Source: a virus
Virus record (IMG/VR): IMGVR_UViG_3300037485_001284
Location: 1 to 38,334 of that record
Reading direction: 5' to 3' (one strand)
DNA length: 38,334 bases
Positions 6,930 to 13,648 of this stretch are shown piece after piece (within the stretch, counting starts at the first letter, position 1; every line of letters starts with the position of its first letter). Under the pieces are notes generated by a model. That model saw only the letters and a list, made by a program, of their open reading frames with translations, did no database searches and was not told the origin of the DNA. The position numbers and the translations under genes were made by a program.

Positions 6930-7085
6930 TTAGAGAATAATATCTAATAGTTCATCGTCTGTTTTTGATTCTAGTGATTTAACCAAAATATCTTGAAGGT
7001 CCAATTTTAATAAATTAAAGAGAGTTTCATCGTCGTTTTCATCTAAAATTTTATCAATAATCTTTTCACGTTGTTCGGTTGTCAT
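6930..7085 (-). CDS. Hypothetical acidic protein, 51 aa
   Basis: A short ORF with a strong leader (AAAAGGACAAAACA before ATG at 7085), placed immediately downstream of one copy of the 51-bp hairpin repeat. The product is very acidic (DENDDE at 15-20, SKTDDELLD near 40-48) with regularly spaced leucines and isoleucines, consistent with two amphipathic helices. No family recognised. An acidic small early protein could act as a DNA mimic or an adaptor, but the sequence alone does not show it. Confidence 0.65.
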   Translation of the reverse strand: MTTEQREKIIDKILDENDDETLFNLLKLDLQDILVKSLESKTDDELLDIIL

Positions 7086-7131
7086 TGTTTTGTCCTTTTA
7101 AGTCCGGCGGGAAAATCCCCGCCGGATAATG
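7081..7131 (-). repeat. 51-bp hairpin/leader cassette, copy 1
   Basis: Exact duplicate of 7396-7446. Read leftward it consists of a hairpin with 10-bp GC arms (TCCGGCGGGG and its partner, 4-5-nt AT loop), then AAAAGGACAAAACA and the start codon. It gives the downstream 51-aa gene its translation start. Confidence 0.9.
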
Positions 7132-7142
7132 CTATATGTTGC

Positions 7143-7400
7143 TTATAAAATAGATAGAGCTATTTGTTTTTCTTCGTTTCTTTTATCATAAAGGGCCGTT
7201 CTGATTTGATTGCTTAATTCTAAATCATTAGAATTTTTAAGATTTAATATTTCAGTGTTATTAACCAATATTTTAAGGGAATCAGATTTAAGCTCTAAAG
7301 TCATAGCGCTATCAATAACAATGCAAAAAACATTTGAGCCGGTATTTTTTGAAGCCTTGATTCTTAAGATTGCTTTTTGTACGATTTCAGAGTTAGTCAT
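7143..7400 (-). CDS. Hypothetical protein, 85 aa
   Basis: Unrecognised. The start at 7400 is set by the second copy of the hairpin/leader cassette (AAAAGGACAAAACA). The product begins MTNSEIVQKAILRI, has two hydrophobic strand-like segments (NVFCIVIDSAMTLEL, SLKILVN) and ends in a charged helix, so a small alpha/beta protein is likely. It shares its promoter-proximal architecture with the neighbouring 51-aa gene, but I see no protein similarity between the two. Confidence 0.7.
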   Translation of the reverse strand: MTNSEIVQKAILRIKASKNTGSNVFCIVIDSAMTLELKSDSLKILVNNTEILNLKNSNDLELSNQIRTALYDKRNEEKQIALSIL

Positions 7401-7446
7401 TGTTTTGTCCTTTTAAGTCCGGCGGGAAAATCCCCGCCGGATAATG
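7396..7446 (-). repeat. 51-bp hairpin/leader cassette, copy 2
   Basis: Exact duplicate of 7081-7131, lying 315 bp away. It contains two inverted octamers (TCCGGCGG at 7418-7425 and its complement at 7434-7441) that form the stem, and the ribosome binding site of the 85-aa gene. Confidence 0.9.
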
Positions 7447-7491
7447 ACATTCTATATTAAAGCGTTGTCAAAGTATATATGAATAAACCAA

Positions 7492-7773
7492 TTATTTCAG
7501 TTTTGCCGTCAATTTAGCTATTTGGGCCATGATTTTAGCTTTTTGTACTACTTGTTTTTCGGCCTTAACTGCGTCTTTCACTGAATCCTTGCATAGCTTA
7601 ATTGATTGATTCATCTCTTTTAATACGTCTTTAGATAATTTGCCATGATTTAACGATAGTCCGGCGGTGGTTAAGGCTTTTTGAGTGCAAGAATTGAGCT
7701 TAATTTCACTCGAATCATTACCAAATGAAGAAAGGGAAAATGTTAATAAAGCGATAATTGAGATAGTTTTCAT
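7492..7773 (-). CDS. Secreted helical small protein, 93 aa
   Basis: Residues 1-18 (MKTISIIALLTFSLSSFG) form a Sec signal peptide, with cleavage likely after FG. The mature part holds two cysteines about 43 residues apart (NSCTQK and KLCKDS) that could form a disulfide, followed by a long alanine/lysine-rich helix (residues about 60-93) with coiled-coil character. ATG at 7773 is chosen because of AAAAGGACAAAAC right before it; the longer frame begins upstream of this leader. It is expected in the periplasm or outside. An early-operon secreted phage protein may alter the envelope or exclude other phages. It shares the short segment TTAGL with the next gene. Confidence 0.72.
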   Translation of the reverse strand: MKTISIIALLTFSLSSFGNDSSEIKLNSCTQKALTTAGLSLNHGKLSKDVLKEMNQSIKLCKDSVKDAVKAEKQVVQKAKIMAQIAKLTAKLK

Positions 7774-7790
7774 GTTTTGTCCTTTTATAA

Positions 7791-7808
7791 TGACTCTAAA
7801 TTGAGTCA
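7791..7808. promoter_or_regulatory. Inverted repeat before the secreted helical protein
   Basis: TGACTC and GAGTCA form a perfect 6-bp inverted repeat with a 6-bp spacer, 18-35 bases upstream of the start codon. On the minus strand it overlaps a TTGACT. It may be an operator, or part of an internal promoter. Confidence 0.35.
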
Positions 7809-7838
7809 AATTGTTAAAATCGTTAAATCCAAATAAAA

Positions 7839-8081
7839 TTAATTGTAGATATCGCCGTAAACTTCATTGATGCATGATGTTTCTGAGATTTTTAGTTCGT
7901 CTGAATCGGCCATGCAATCCGTTAAGGCGATAATTTCAGAATTGGTTGATTCATCTACCGTTTGAGTCTCTAGATCAGTCAATCCGGCGGTTGTAAACGC
8001 TGCATCATCTAATTGAGAACGGTCAAAGGCTAGGGCCTGAAATGAGATAAAAAGCGAAAAACCAAGTAAAAAAAGCTTCAT
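7839..8081 (-). CDS. Secreted acidic small protein, 80 aa
   Basis: First gene of the accessory operon. Residues 1-18 (MKLFLLGFSLFISFQALA) are a clear Sec signal peptide with an ALA cleavage site. The mature 62-residue chain is acidic with two cysteines (TDCMAD, ETSCIN), suggesting one disulfide in the periplasm. The ATG at 8081 follows AAAAGGACAAACA, and a strong promoter lies 43-71 bases upstream. It shares TTAGL with the protein encoded at 7492-7773, where the same DNA octamer encodes the AG pair. No family recognised. Confidence 0.75.
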   Translation of the reverse strand: MKLFLLGFSLFISFQALAFDRSQLDDAAFTTAGLTDLETQTVDESTNSEIIALTDCMADSDELKISETSCINEVYGDIYN

Positions 8082-8123
8082 TGTTTGTCCTTTTAAAAGC
8101 GTTTTGCATCGTTGCGTTGTGGA

Positions 8124-8152
8124 ATCTTACACCTGATAATGTGCGTTGTCAA
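8124..8152 (-). promoter_or_regulatory. Sigma-70-type promoter of the leftward accessory operon
   Basis: Read leftward: TTGACA (8152-8147), exactly 17 bases, then TAAGAT (8129-8124). This is near consensus. It would start RNA near 8117 and drive the genes from 8081 down to the resolvase. Confidence 0.85.
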
Positions 8153-8260
8153 AACTAAAAAGAAGATTATGACGCTAGTCTGAAATTGTTACATAGTGTT
8201 AAATTGATTCAAGGTGTTAGTTGATGCGGGGTGTTGGGGAATCCGGCGGGGATTGGTGAA

Positions 8261-8576
8261 ATTACCGATTATTTGGTAGGGTTTACTCAAAAAATACCAA
8301 TTTGAAAAATGAAAATAATAGATAGAATTTAGTGGGTTATATTGTTTTGGTTACTGATTACCGATTACTAATTAAAAGAGAAGTATATAAACTCTATCAA
8401 TAAATTTGGTTTATATATAAAATCACCTTATATTTCTATTATAAAAAAGTATGGCGATTTTTTGCAAAAATCGGTATTAAAAAATAAAAAACGTTGTAAG
8501 TTAGTGATATTGATCTGTTATTCGGGATACCGATTGATAAAATAATCGGTAATGAATCGGTAATAAATCGGTAATC
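8261..8576. other. Probable replication origin (iterons)
   Basis: The motif AATCGGTA(A/T)T is present in seven copies: three head-to-tail 11-bp units at 8544-8554, 8555-8565 and 8566-8576, one more direct copy at 8469-8478, and inverted copies at 8261-8270, 8357-8366 and 8527-8535. Degenerate units continue to about 8591. They surround an AT-rich stretch that could melt. This is the layout of iteron origins of plasmids and some phages. The binding protein could be the primase-helicase or the HTH regulator; in the latter case these would be operators. Confidence 0.65.
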
Positions 8577-8717
8577 AGTAATTCAGTAATAAATAGATAA
8601 AATTCAATAAATCTTATTGAGCAACGCTTTAACTCGCCACGTTGACCTATCAACCGCCGGACTATCTTACATTGAATAAGGTGAATCATAAGCCCAATCG
8701 TTGCCGAACCTTTAGGA

Positions 8718-8750
8718 TTGACAACCGAATGGCTTAAGTATGCTTAATAT
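8718..8750 (+). promoter_or_regulatory. Possible rightward promoter of the late operon
   Basis: A perfect TTGACA (8718-8723) faces the late genes, but the -10 is unclear: TATGCT (8739-8744) is at 15-bp spacing and TAATAT (8745-8750) at 21. A promoter is needed between here and 8950; this is the best candidate seen. Confidence 0.35.
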
Positions 8751-8959
8751 CATAGGCTAGGCGCATCTTGTAGCCTTGAGAAAGCTTAAAATCCTATAGT
8801 TTTTATTTAGTTCGTATATTCGAGGGCGTACCCCCAAAGTTGTGTCCAACTTAATTTGTTTACGGACTCTTTGATTACTGAGCGTATTTATTACTTACAT
8901 GCTTGCAATTCCGCTTTCCTAGTGCTAACCTGGTCCCTGAACTTTAAAAAGGATTGTTT

Positions 8960-9157
8960 ATGATTGAATACCGAGTTATCTGTACACCTGCTTCAGGAAG
9001 CGTTGAGATCTTCCCTTCTATTTTCCCTACCCTGGAGTTATTTATGGAATATACCCGAATAGATGCAAGCAGGTACACAAGCGTTGAATTTAAAGCCTAC
9101 CGCCTGATAGAGCTTGATATTGCTAAAGAACTAGACAATACCCCCGCAGGACTATAG
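8960..9157 (+). CDS. Hypothetical protein, 65 aa
   Basis: First gene of the rightward late operon. The ATG at 8960 has AAAAAGGA six bases upstream; a TTG two codons earlier is not needed. The product is a small beta-rich protein (MIEYRVICTPASGSVEIFPS) with no known motif. Position next to adhesin and virion genes suggests a structural or assembly role, but there is no direct evidence. Confidence 0.65.
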   Translation: MIEYRVICTPASGSVEIFPSIFPTLELFMEYTRIDASRYTSVEFKAYRLIELDIAKELDNTPAGL

Positions 9158-9180
9158 TCTTATTGGTAGTGAGGTCTTAA

Positions 9181-9498
9181 ATGAACAATAAAAGCATACA
9201 TACTCCTGAAGATGATGAATCTAGAGGAATCCCCGCTATCTTTCCTGGAATCTCTCAGGCAGTGGCCATTGGAGCTATTAGTGCCCAATCAACAGCTATC
9301 GGTCAAACGACGGGCCTGGTTCGATTGTGTGCCTCTAGTGACTGTTTTGTAGCGTTTGGATCCAACCCTACGGCCTCTAGTTCTTCTTTGTTCCTCCCCG
9401 CAGGAATGGTTGAATACTTTGGCATAAACCCTGGCGACAAGATTGCAGTTATTCAATCTTCGGCTTCAGGGTTTTTAAGTATTGTTGAGGCATTGTGA
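9181..9498 (+). CDS. Probable virion surface/decoration protein, 105 aa
   Basis: The chain after residue 28 is a beta-sandwich-like sequence (AIGQTTGLVRLCASSDCFVAFG, then FLPAGMVEYFGINPGDKIAVIQ, ending FLSIVEAL). This pattern of a residue-tolerant beta domain ending in PGDKIAVIQ-type strands is common in small phage head or tail decoration proteins; I rely on remembered similarity, so the family name is left open. GAGG upstream of ATG 9181 supports the start. It sits just before the glycine-rich fibre gene and its stop overlaps an in-frame GTG of the next small ORF. Confidence 0.55.
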   Translation: MNNKSIHTPEDDESRGIPAIFPGISQAVAIGAISAQSTAIGQTTGLVRLCASSDCFVAFGSNPTASSSSLFLPAGMVEYFGINPGDKIAVIQSSASGFLSIVEAL

Positions 9499-9518
9499 TA
9501 GTTCTTGTAGGCAGATTA

Positions 9519-9629
9519 ATGTCTAAATTCAAGAAAACTACTGCAATAGTGGTTATTACAAATTTCCTTAAAATGGAAAATGGAAGCTATTTATTACTAG
9601 AATCTGGTAGTAAAATTATATTGGAATAA
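9519..9629 (+). CDS. Small protein, 36 aa
   Basis: A short ORF in the otherwise empty gap between the decoration-like gene and the fibre gene. The product ends YLLLESGSKIILE, a C-terminal strand pattern often seen in small phage tail-associated proteins. The ATG at 9519 has a weak AGG upstream; an alternative GTG at 9495 overlaps the preceding stop (GTGA) and would add eight residues through coupling. Its stop lies seven bases before the fibre gene start. Confidence 0.5.
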   Translation: MSKFKKTTAIVVITNFLKMENGSYLLLESGSKIILE

Positions 9630-9636
9630 GGATTAT

Positions 9637-10962
9637 ATGGCAGATACAAAAATTAGCGCATTAGTTACTAAAGCAACGCCTATCTCTACGGACATTATCC
9701 CTATTGTGGATAGCGCCGCAGGAGATAACAAAAAAGTTACAATGGATACTCTACCAGTATCTACTGCTACTCAGACGGCCATTAACGCTAAAGTATCTGA
9801 TGCTATTGTTGATGGGGTGACTACTGTAGCGCCTTCTCAAAACGCCGTATTCGATGCCTTGGCCACTAAGCAAGCTTCTATTGGATTTACTCCTGAAAAC
9901 GTTGCCAATAAAGATAACGGTGCTCTATCTACATCTATTACGACTTACCCTACTTCTGGGGCGGTTAAGACATACGCAGATACCAAACAAGCTGCTCTTG
10001 GATTTACTCCTGAAAACGTAGCGAATAAAGACAATGGAGGGCTATCTACTTCAACGACTACATACCCTACGTCTGGTGCGGTTAAGACTGCGGTAGATCT
10101 CAAGGGAGACATAACTGATATTCAGACTTTCACTTCATCGGGTACCTGGACAAAACCAGCGGGAATCCCTAAATACGTTGACGTTTACATGAGAGGTGCT
10201 TCTTCGGGTGGTGGTTCAGGTAGACGAGGTGCGGCCGGAACAATTCGGGTCGGTGGTGGTGGTGGTAGTGGCGGCGGTCTAATATATGTAAGATTTTTGG
10301 CTTCTGATTTAGGGGCTACTGAATCTGTACTACTTGGGGCCGGTGGAACCGGAGGGGCAGCAGTTTTAACAGATGATACAAACGGAAACGACGGGGCAAA
10401 CTCTGGGAATACAACTTTTGGAACCGTTCCATATATCCAAACATCTTTCTGTAACTCTGGGAAAGGCGGCGGAGTAGCGGCCGGAGGAACAGGCGGAACG
10501 GCCAACGGATCAACATCATTTGGTGCCGTTGCTCAAACGGCGGGTTCAGGAGCATTAGTAGCGGGTGGGGCGGGAGTAAGTGGAACAAACGTCATTGGAT
10601 TTCAAACAATGGGCGGAGCAAGTGGAGCAGGGATACCGGCGGCAAATACAGTAGCGGCCGGAGGCGGTGGAGGACGATCAACTTCACTTGGTTATATGTC
10701 TGGTGTTTCAGCAGCAGCAGCAGGGACGGCCGGAGGCGGTAACGGGGCAAATGCTATTTTGAGCAATTCAAAATTTGTATCTATCCCTATTGGTGGATCT
10801 GGTGCCGGTGGAGGAAGTAGCATTACTTCAGCTTCGGGTGCTGGCGGAAATGGTGCCGGTGGAAGTGGAGGCGGGGGCGGAGCAGCTTCGGCGAATGGGT
10901 TTGCTTCAGGTGCCGGTGGAGATGGAACCGACGCTATAGTAGTAATTATTACTTCTTTCTAG
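9637..10962 (+). CDS. Tail fibre/adhesin with glycine-rich tip, 441 aa
   Basis: A probable receptor-binding protein. Residues 1-75 form an N-terminal attachment region (MADTKISALVTKATPI). Two 39-residue repeats follow (about 79-156; GFTPENVANKDNG, YPTSGAVKT), typical of fibre shafts. A short bridge (FTSSGTWTKPAG, about 168-180) leads to a C-terminal 260 residues packed with GGG, GAGG and AGGTGG clusters, resembling polyglycine adhesin tips such as those of T4-like gp38. The glycine run should fold as stacked polyglycine II helices with variable loops contacting the receptor. ATAAGGATT precedes the ATG. The gene is separated from the second fibre module by the whole head and tail region and may be horizontally exchanged. 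Confidence 0.8.
   Translation: MADTKISALVTKATPISTDIIPIVDSAAGDNKKVTMDTLPVSTATQTAINAKVSDAIVDGVTTVAPSQNAVFDALATKQASIGFTPENVANKDNGALSTSITTYPTSGAVKTYADTKQAALGFTPENVANKDNGGLSTSTTTYPTSGAVKTAVDLKGDITDIQTFTSSGTWTKPAGIPKYVDVYMRGASSGGGSGRRGAAGTIRVGGGGGSGGGLIYVRFLASDLGATESVLLGAGGTGGAAVLTDDTNGNDGANSGNTTFGTVPYIQTSFCNSGKGGGVAAGGTGGTANGSTSFGAVAQTAGSGALVAGGAGVSGTNVIGFQTMGGASGAGIPAANTVAAGGGGGRSTSLGYMSGVSAAAAGTAGGGNGANAILSNSKFVSIPIGGSGAGGGSSITSASGAGGNGAGGSGGGGGAASANGFASGAGGDGTDAIVVIITSF
9871..10104 (+). repeat. Two 117-bp tandem repeats in the fibre gene
   Basis: Units start at about 9871 and 9988 (period 117 bp, 39 codons). They are similar but diverged at synonymous sites, so the duplication is old or under protein-level selection. 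Confidence 0.75.
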
Positions 10963-10971
10963 GAAATAAAT

Positions 10972-11148
10972 ATGAACAAATATGCAATGGTTAAAGACAA
11001 CGAAGTTATCAACGTAATAGTATGGGATGGAGTGAAGGAATTAAATATTACCTACGCCACACTTGTACACATTGGAAGCCAATTTGTAGAAATTGGATAC
11101 ACTTACGTTGATGGAGTATTTTCTCCTCCAGTAGAAATCATAGAATAA
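10972..11148 (+). CDS. Small fibre-associated protein, 58 aa
   Basis: A complete short ORF with AGGAAATAA upstream of the ATG, ten bases after the fibre gene. The sequence (MNKYAMVKDNEVINVIVWDG, ending TYVDGVFSPPVEIIE) follows the pattern of small proteins encoded beside phage tail fibres and thought to act as fibre assembly or accessory proteins: a start with K-Y-A-V and a YVDGVFSPP tail. The role is inferred from that pattern and from position only. Confidence 0.6.
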   Translation: MNKYAMVKDNEVINVIVWDGVKELNITYATLVHIGSQFVEIGYTYVDGVFSPPVEIIE

Positions 11149-11161
11149 CATTTGAAACTAA

Positions 11162-11797
11162 ATGAATGAATTAACGGTTAAATCGGAAGATATCTTCTAC
11201 CGCTGGAACGAACATTATAGAATCATCGAAGCGGTTGACTCCCTTAGTGGTAGAGTCATAGCTATTCAAGAAGACTTTCACGAAGAACATGCTCTTAATC
11301 CTGAAAATATGATGGAAGTTATATTGGATGGAACAAAGATCCTTGTACAAAAAGGCATGAGCATATCAAATTATGTTCCACCTAAACTAAATTACTCGAA
11401 GCCTATTGCAGATATCGTTGTCCAGCGGGTAAGCGAGGGCGACACACTTAAAAAAGCTATTAAAGGTACAGGCGTTTCCGCCGGAACAGTGCTTTCCTGG
11501 GCAACCAAGATCACTTCATTCGGGGATGAGCTTGCTAGAGCAAGGCTTGTCAGAGCAGAGATGATACAAGATACTATCCTTGAAGCGGCGGAAGAAATGA
11601 GTGCCGGAGGAATATCCAAAGGTGACTTAGACGCAAAATCTAAATCAATGGATCTATATAAATGGAGTGCTGAGAAAGACAGCCCCAATAGATTTGGTAA
11701 TAAAAAGGATCAAGGGTCCGGCGGTGCCACGGTTATTAATATTATAACCGGCGTTGTTAGAGATGAACCATTAACAGTAGAGGTAATTAGTGACTAA
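11162..11797 (+). CDS. Probable terminase small subunit, 211 aa
   Basis: The region from about residue 78 to 180 matches the Sf6-like small terminase layout: a helix-turn-helix (KPIADIVVQRVSEGDTLKK, GVSAGTVLSWATK), the FGDELARARLVRAEMIQDTILEAAEE helix, then DLYKWSAEKDSPNRFGNKK, the usual exit into the oligomerisation part. The protein would recognise the phage DNA and load it on the large subunit. The first 75 residues are an extra N-terminal domain of unknown role. It lies two genes before the large terminase, and overlaps the next gene by 8 bases. Start ATG 11162 has a weak SD. Confidence 0.7.
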   Translation: MNELTVKSEDIFYRWNEHYRIIEAVDSLSGRVIAIQEDFHEEHALNPENMMEVILDGTKILVQKGMSISNYVPPKLNYSKPIADIVVQRVSEGDTLKKAIKGTGVSAGTVLSWATKITSFGDELARARLVRAEMIQDTILEAAEEMSAGGISKGDLDAKSKSMDLYKWSAEKDSPNRFGNKKDQGSGGATVINIITGVVRDEPLTVEVISD

Positions 11798-12005
11798 ACA
11801 AATCCATGAAAGAGTTCTATTAGAGAACGGCCAATTTGGACACTTCCCTCAAAGACATTTGGATAAAGCAGTAGAACTTGGCAATCGTGAGCCAGTAGAT
11901 CCTATTATCCCTGAGCCTCAAATATCCCACGGGAAGCATGGGAAAGCTGAAGTAGAATCTAAGAATAAAAAACAGAAAGCTCTACAAGATAAAACAAAGA
12001 TTTAA
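11790..12005 (+). CDS. Hypothetical basic protein, 71 aa
   Basis: Starts with GTG at 11790 (AGAGG about six bases upstream) inside the end of the small terminase gene and ends directly before the large terminase GTG. The C-terminal half is lysine-rich and low in complexity (KAEVESKNKKQKALQDKTKI), likely disordered. Its place between the two terminase genes suggests a packaging accessory factor, but no family is recognised. Confidence 0.6.
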   Translation: MTKQIHERVLLENGQFGHFPQRHLDKAVELGNREPVDPIIPEPQISHGKHGKAEVESKNKKQKALQDKTKI

Positions 12006-13307
12006 GTGAAAACAGAAACTATTGATACCGGATATATCCCTCGATCTTGGCAGAGGAGATTTCACACTATTGCTTATAAAAAGCGGTTCGGAGTCGTCGT
12101 TGTTCATCGACGAGGCGGTAAAACTGTTTCGGTTATTAACGAACTACTAGATAGACTACTTCATTGTACCCAGAAAAATCCTCAAGCCGCTTACGTTGCT
12201 CCTACATTTGGTCAAGCGAAGCGAATTGCATGGGTTTACCTTAAGGATTATGCTTCTAAACTTCCAGGATTCGTGGCAAACGAGGCAGAGCTCAAGGTAA
12301 CATTTAGCGCTCCTTATGGTAACGGCAAATGCGTGATGCTATTACTCGGAGCGGAGAGTGCTGACACACTTCGAGGGATGTACTTCGACGCTATCGCACT
12401 AGACGAGTATCAGGATTATTCTCCCGATGTTTTTTCGCTAATTGTTCGTCCGGCCCTAGCAGATAGGCAGGGATCTTGTTTTTTTATTGGAACACCTAAA
12501 GGCGTAAACGATTTCAAAGATAAGTACGAATTTGGTTTGAAAAATCCAAACTGGTTTACTTTTATGCTTAAGGCTTCCGAGTCTAAGCTTATCCCACAAC
12601 ACGAACTAGATGAAATTAGAGCGGAAATTGGTGATGAAGCCTATGCCCAGGAATTTGAGTGCTCTTTTGCAGGGGCCAATACTGGAGCTTATTTTGCCAA
12701 ACATATTTCAGAGCTCAGGGACAAGAAGAAAGTTATGTCCGTTCCGCATGATCCGGCGTTATGCGTGGATACCTTTTGGGATCTTGGAGTATCAGACACC
12801 ACAACCGTCTGGTTTAGGCAGCAATTTGGAGCCGAGTACAGATACATTGATTACTATGAAATGAGTGGAGAAGGACTAGAGCATTTTGCTAAAATGCTTA
12901 AATCTAAGCCATATAACTATGGTAGGCACGTTTTCCCTCACGATGTTAAGGTTAGGGATTTATCTACAGGCAGAACCAGGCTAGAAACTCTAAATAGCCT
13001 TGGGATACGTGGCGAAGTTCAGCAGAAAAACTCAGTGGCCGACAGGATTAATGCGACAAGAATAATTCTCCCTAGATGCGTTTTTGATGAGAAGCTTACT
13101 CGTAGAGGACTTGAGGCATTAGAAGCTTATAGTAGAAAATGGGACGCTAAAAATAAGATCTGGCAGGATTCCCCGCTCCACAACTGGGCCTCTCATGCCG
13201 CCGATAGTTTTGGGTATTCTTCGATGGACTCAAGGGATACGAACGAAGTAAAGAATAGGAACTTGCCAACTAGGGCGGATGATTCTTATAATGAGTATGA
13301 GTATTAA
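12006..13307 (+). CDS. Terminase large subunit, 433 aa
   Basis: The ATP-driven packaging motor and nuclease. Walker A-like HRRGGKT is at 34-40, Walker B ALDEY at 131-135 (D133, E134), and the coupling motif FIGTPKG at 160-166. The RNase H-like nuclease domain starts with DTFWDLGVSDTTT at 255-267, where D255 or D259 is a metal ligand, and continues through FPHDVKVRDL to the last acidic site in HNWASHAADSFGY near the C-terminus. Full length for the family. GTG at 12006 is the only start that keeps the conserved SWQRRFH region; it follows the preceding stop directly with a poor SD, so coupling is likely. Confidence 0.95.
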   Translation: MKTETIDTGYIPRSWQRRFHTIAYKKRFGVVVVHRRGGKTVSVINELLDRLLHCTQKNPQAAYVAPTFGQAKRIAWVYLKDYASKLPGFVANEAELKVTFSAPYGNGKCVMLLLGAESADTLRGMYFDAIALDEYQDYSPDVFSLIVRPALADRQGSCFFIGTPKGVNDFKDKYEFGLKNPNWFTFMLKASESKLIPQHELDEIRAEIGDEAYAQEFECSFAGANTGAYFAKHISELRDKKKVMSVPHDPALCVDTFWDLGVSDTTTVWFRQQFGAEYRYIDYYEMSGEGLEHFAKMLKSKPYNYGRHVFPHDVKVRDLSTGRTRLETLNSLGIRGEVQQKNSVADRINATRIILPRCVFDEKLTRRGLEALEAYSRKWDAKNKIWQDSPLHNWASHAADSFGYSSMDSRDTNEVKNRNLPTRADDSYNEYEY

Positions 13308-13327
13308 TCTAGACGCAGGAATTTATT

Positions 13328-13648
13328 ATGGCTAATGACATTATTAAGGTGGGTAACTTCTTTACTAAGCCGTTAGGGCTTGATATGGAGAAGCAACAAA
13401 AAGAAAACGATAGACAGAAAAAAATTCTTGAAGGTACTGCTTCGGATATCAAAGATTTCAGCAAATTCACAGCGCAAGAAGACAATCTACTTAACACAGC
13501 AAGTCAAGAACTATTTAATCCTAAATATAAAGTTAGAGGCGATTTAGCGAAGCAAACAGAAGCACTAGCGCAGATTTTTAACGCTAGAAAATCTGAAGCA
13601 CTTCAAAGAAGATCTTCACCAGGGATCACTCAAACTAGGTCTGTATAA
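13328..13648 (+). CDS. Hypothetical helical protein before portal, 106 aa
   Basis: Unrecognised. AGGA lies upstream of the ATG at 13328, and the stop overlaps the portal start (TAATG). The sequence is charged and helical (GLDMEKQQKENDRQKK, LLNTASQELFNPKYK), ending in a short disordered tail. Position between terminase and portal is shared with small head-assembly factors in related phages. Could be a minor head protein. Confidence 0.65.
   Translation: MANDIIKVGNFFTKPLGLDMEKQQKENDRQKKILEGTASDIKDFSKFTAQEDNLLNTASQELFNPKYKVRGDLAKQTEALAQIFNARKSEALQRRSSPGITQTRSV

Larger units (their letters stand above)
8153..8959. other. Long non-coding region with iterons, hairpins and octamers
   Basis: About 800 bp without a supportable gene. 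It holds the iteron array (8261-8576), an 8-bp inverted repeat CGATTTTT/AAAAATCG at 8455-8473, a strongly AT-rich stretch (8380-8450), a hairpin TCAATAA-ATC-TTATTGA at 8604-8620, octamers at 8242 and 8654, a possible rightward promoter near 8718, and a small stem AAGTTG/CAACTT at 8837-8852. It separates divergent transcription units. Confidence 0.7.

Noticed and set aside
8261-8591. CRISPR array
   Set aside because: Repeats are 11 bp and directly adjacent with no unique spacers; they are iterons, and no cas genes are present.
8501-8689. Minus-strand 62-codon frame over the iterons
   Set aside because: Its sequence is produced by the repeat units, with no SD; the region is better explained as an origin.
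10185-10588. Minus-strand proline-rich frames inside the glycine-rich fibre gene
   Set aside because: They are mirror images of GGN glycine codons; long open antisense frames are expected there.
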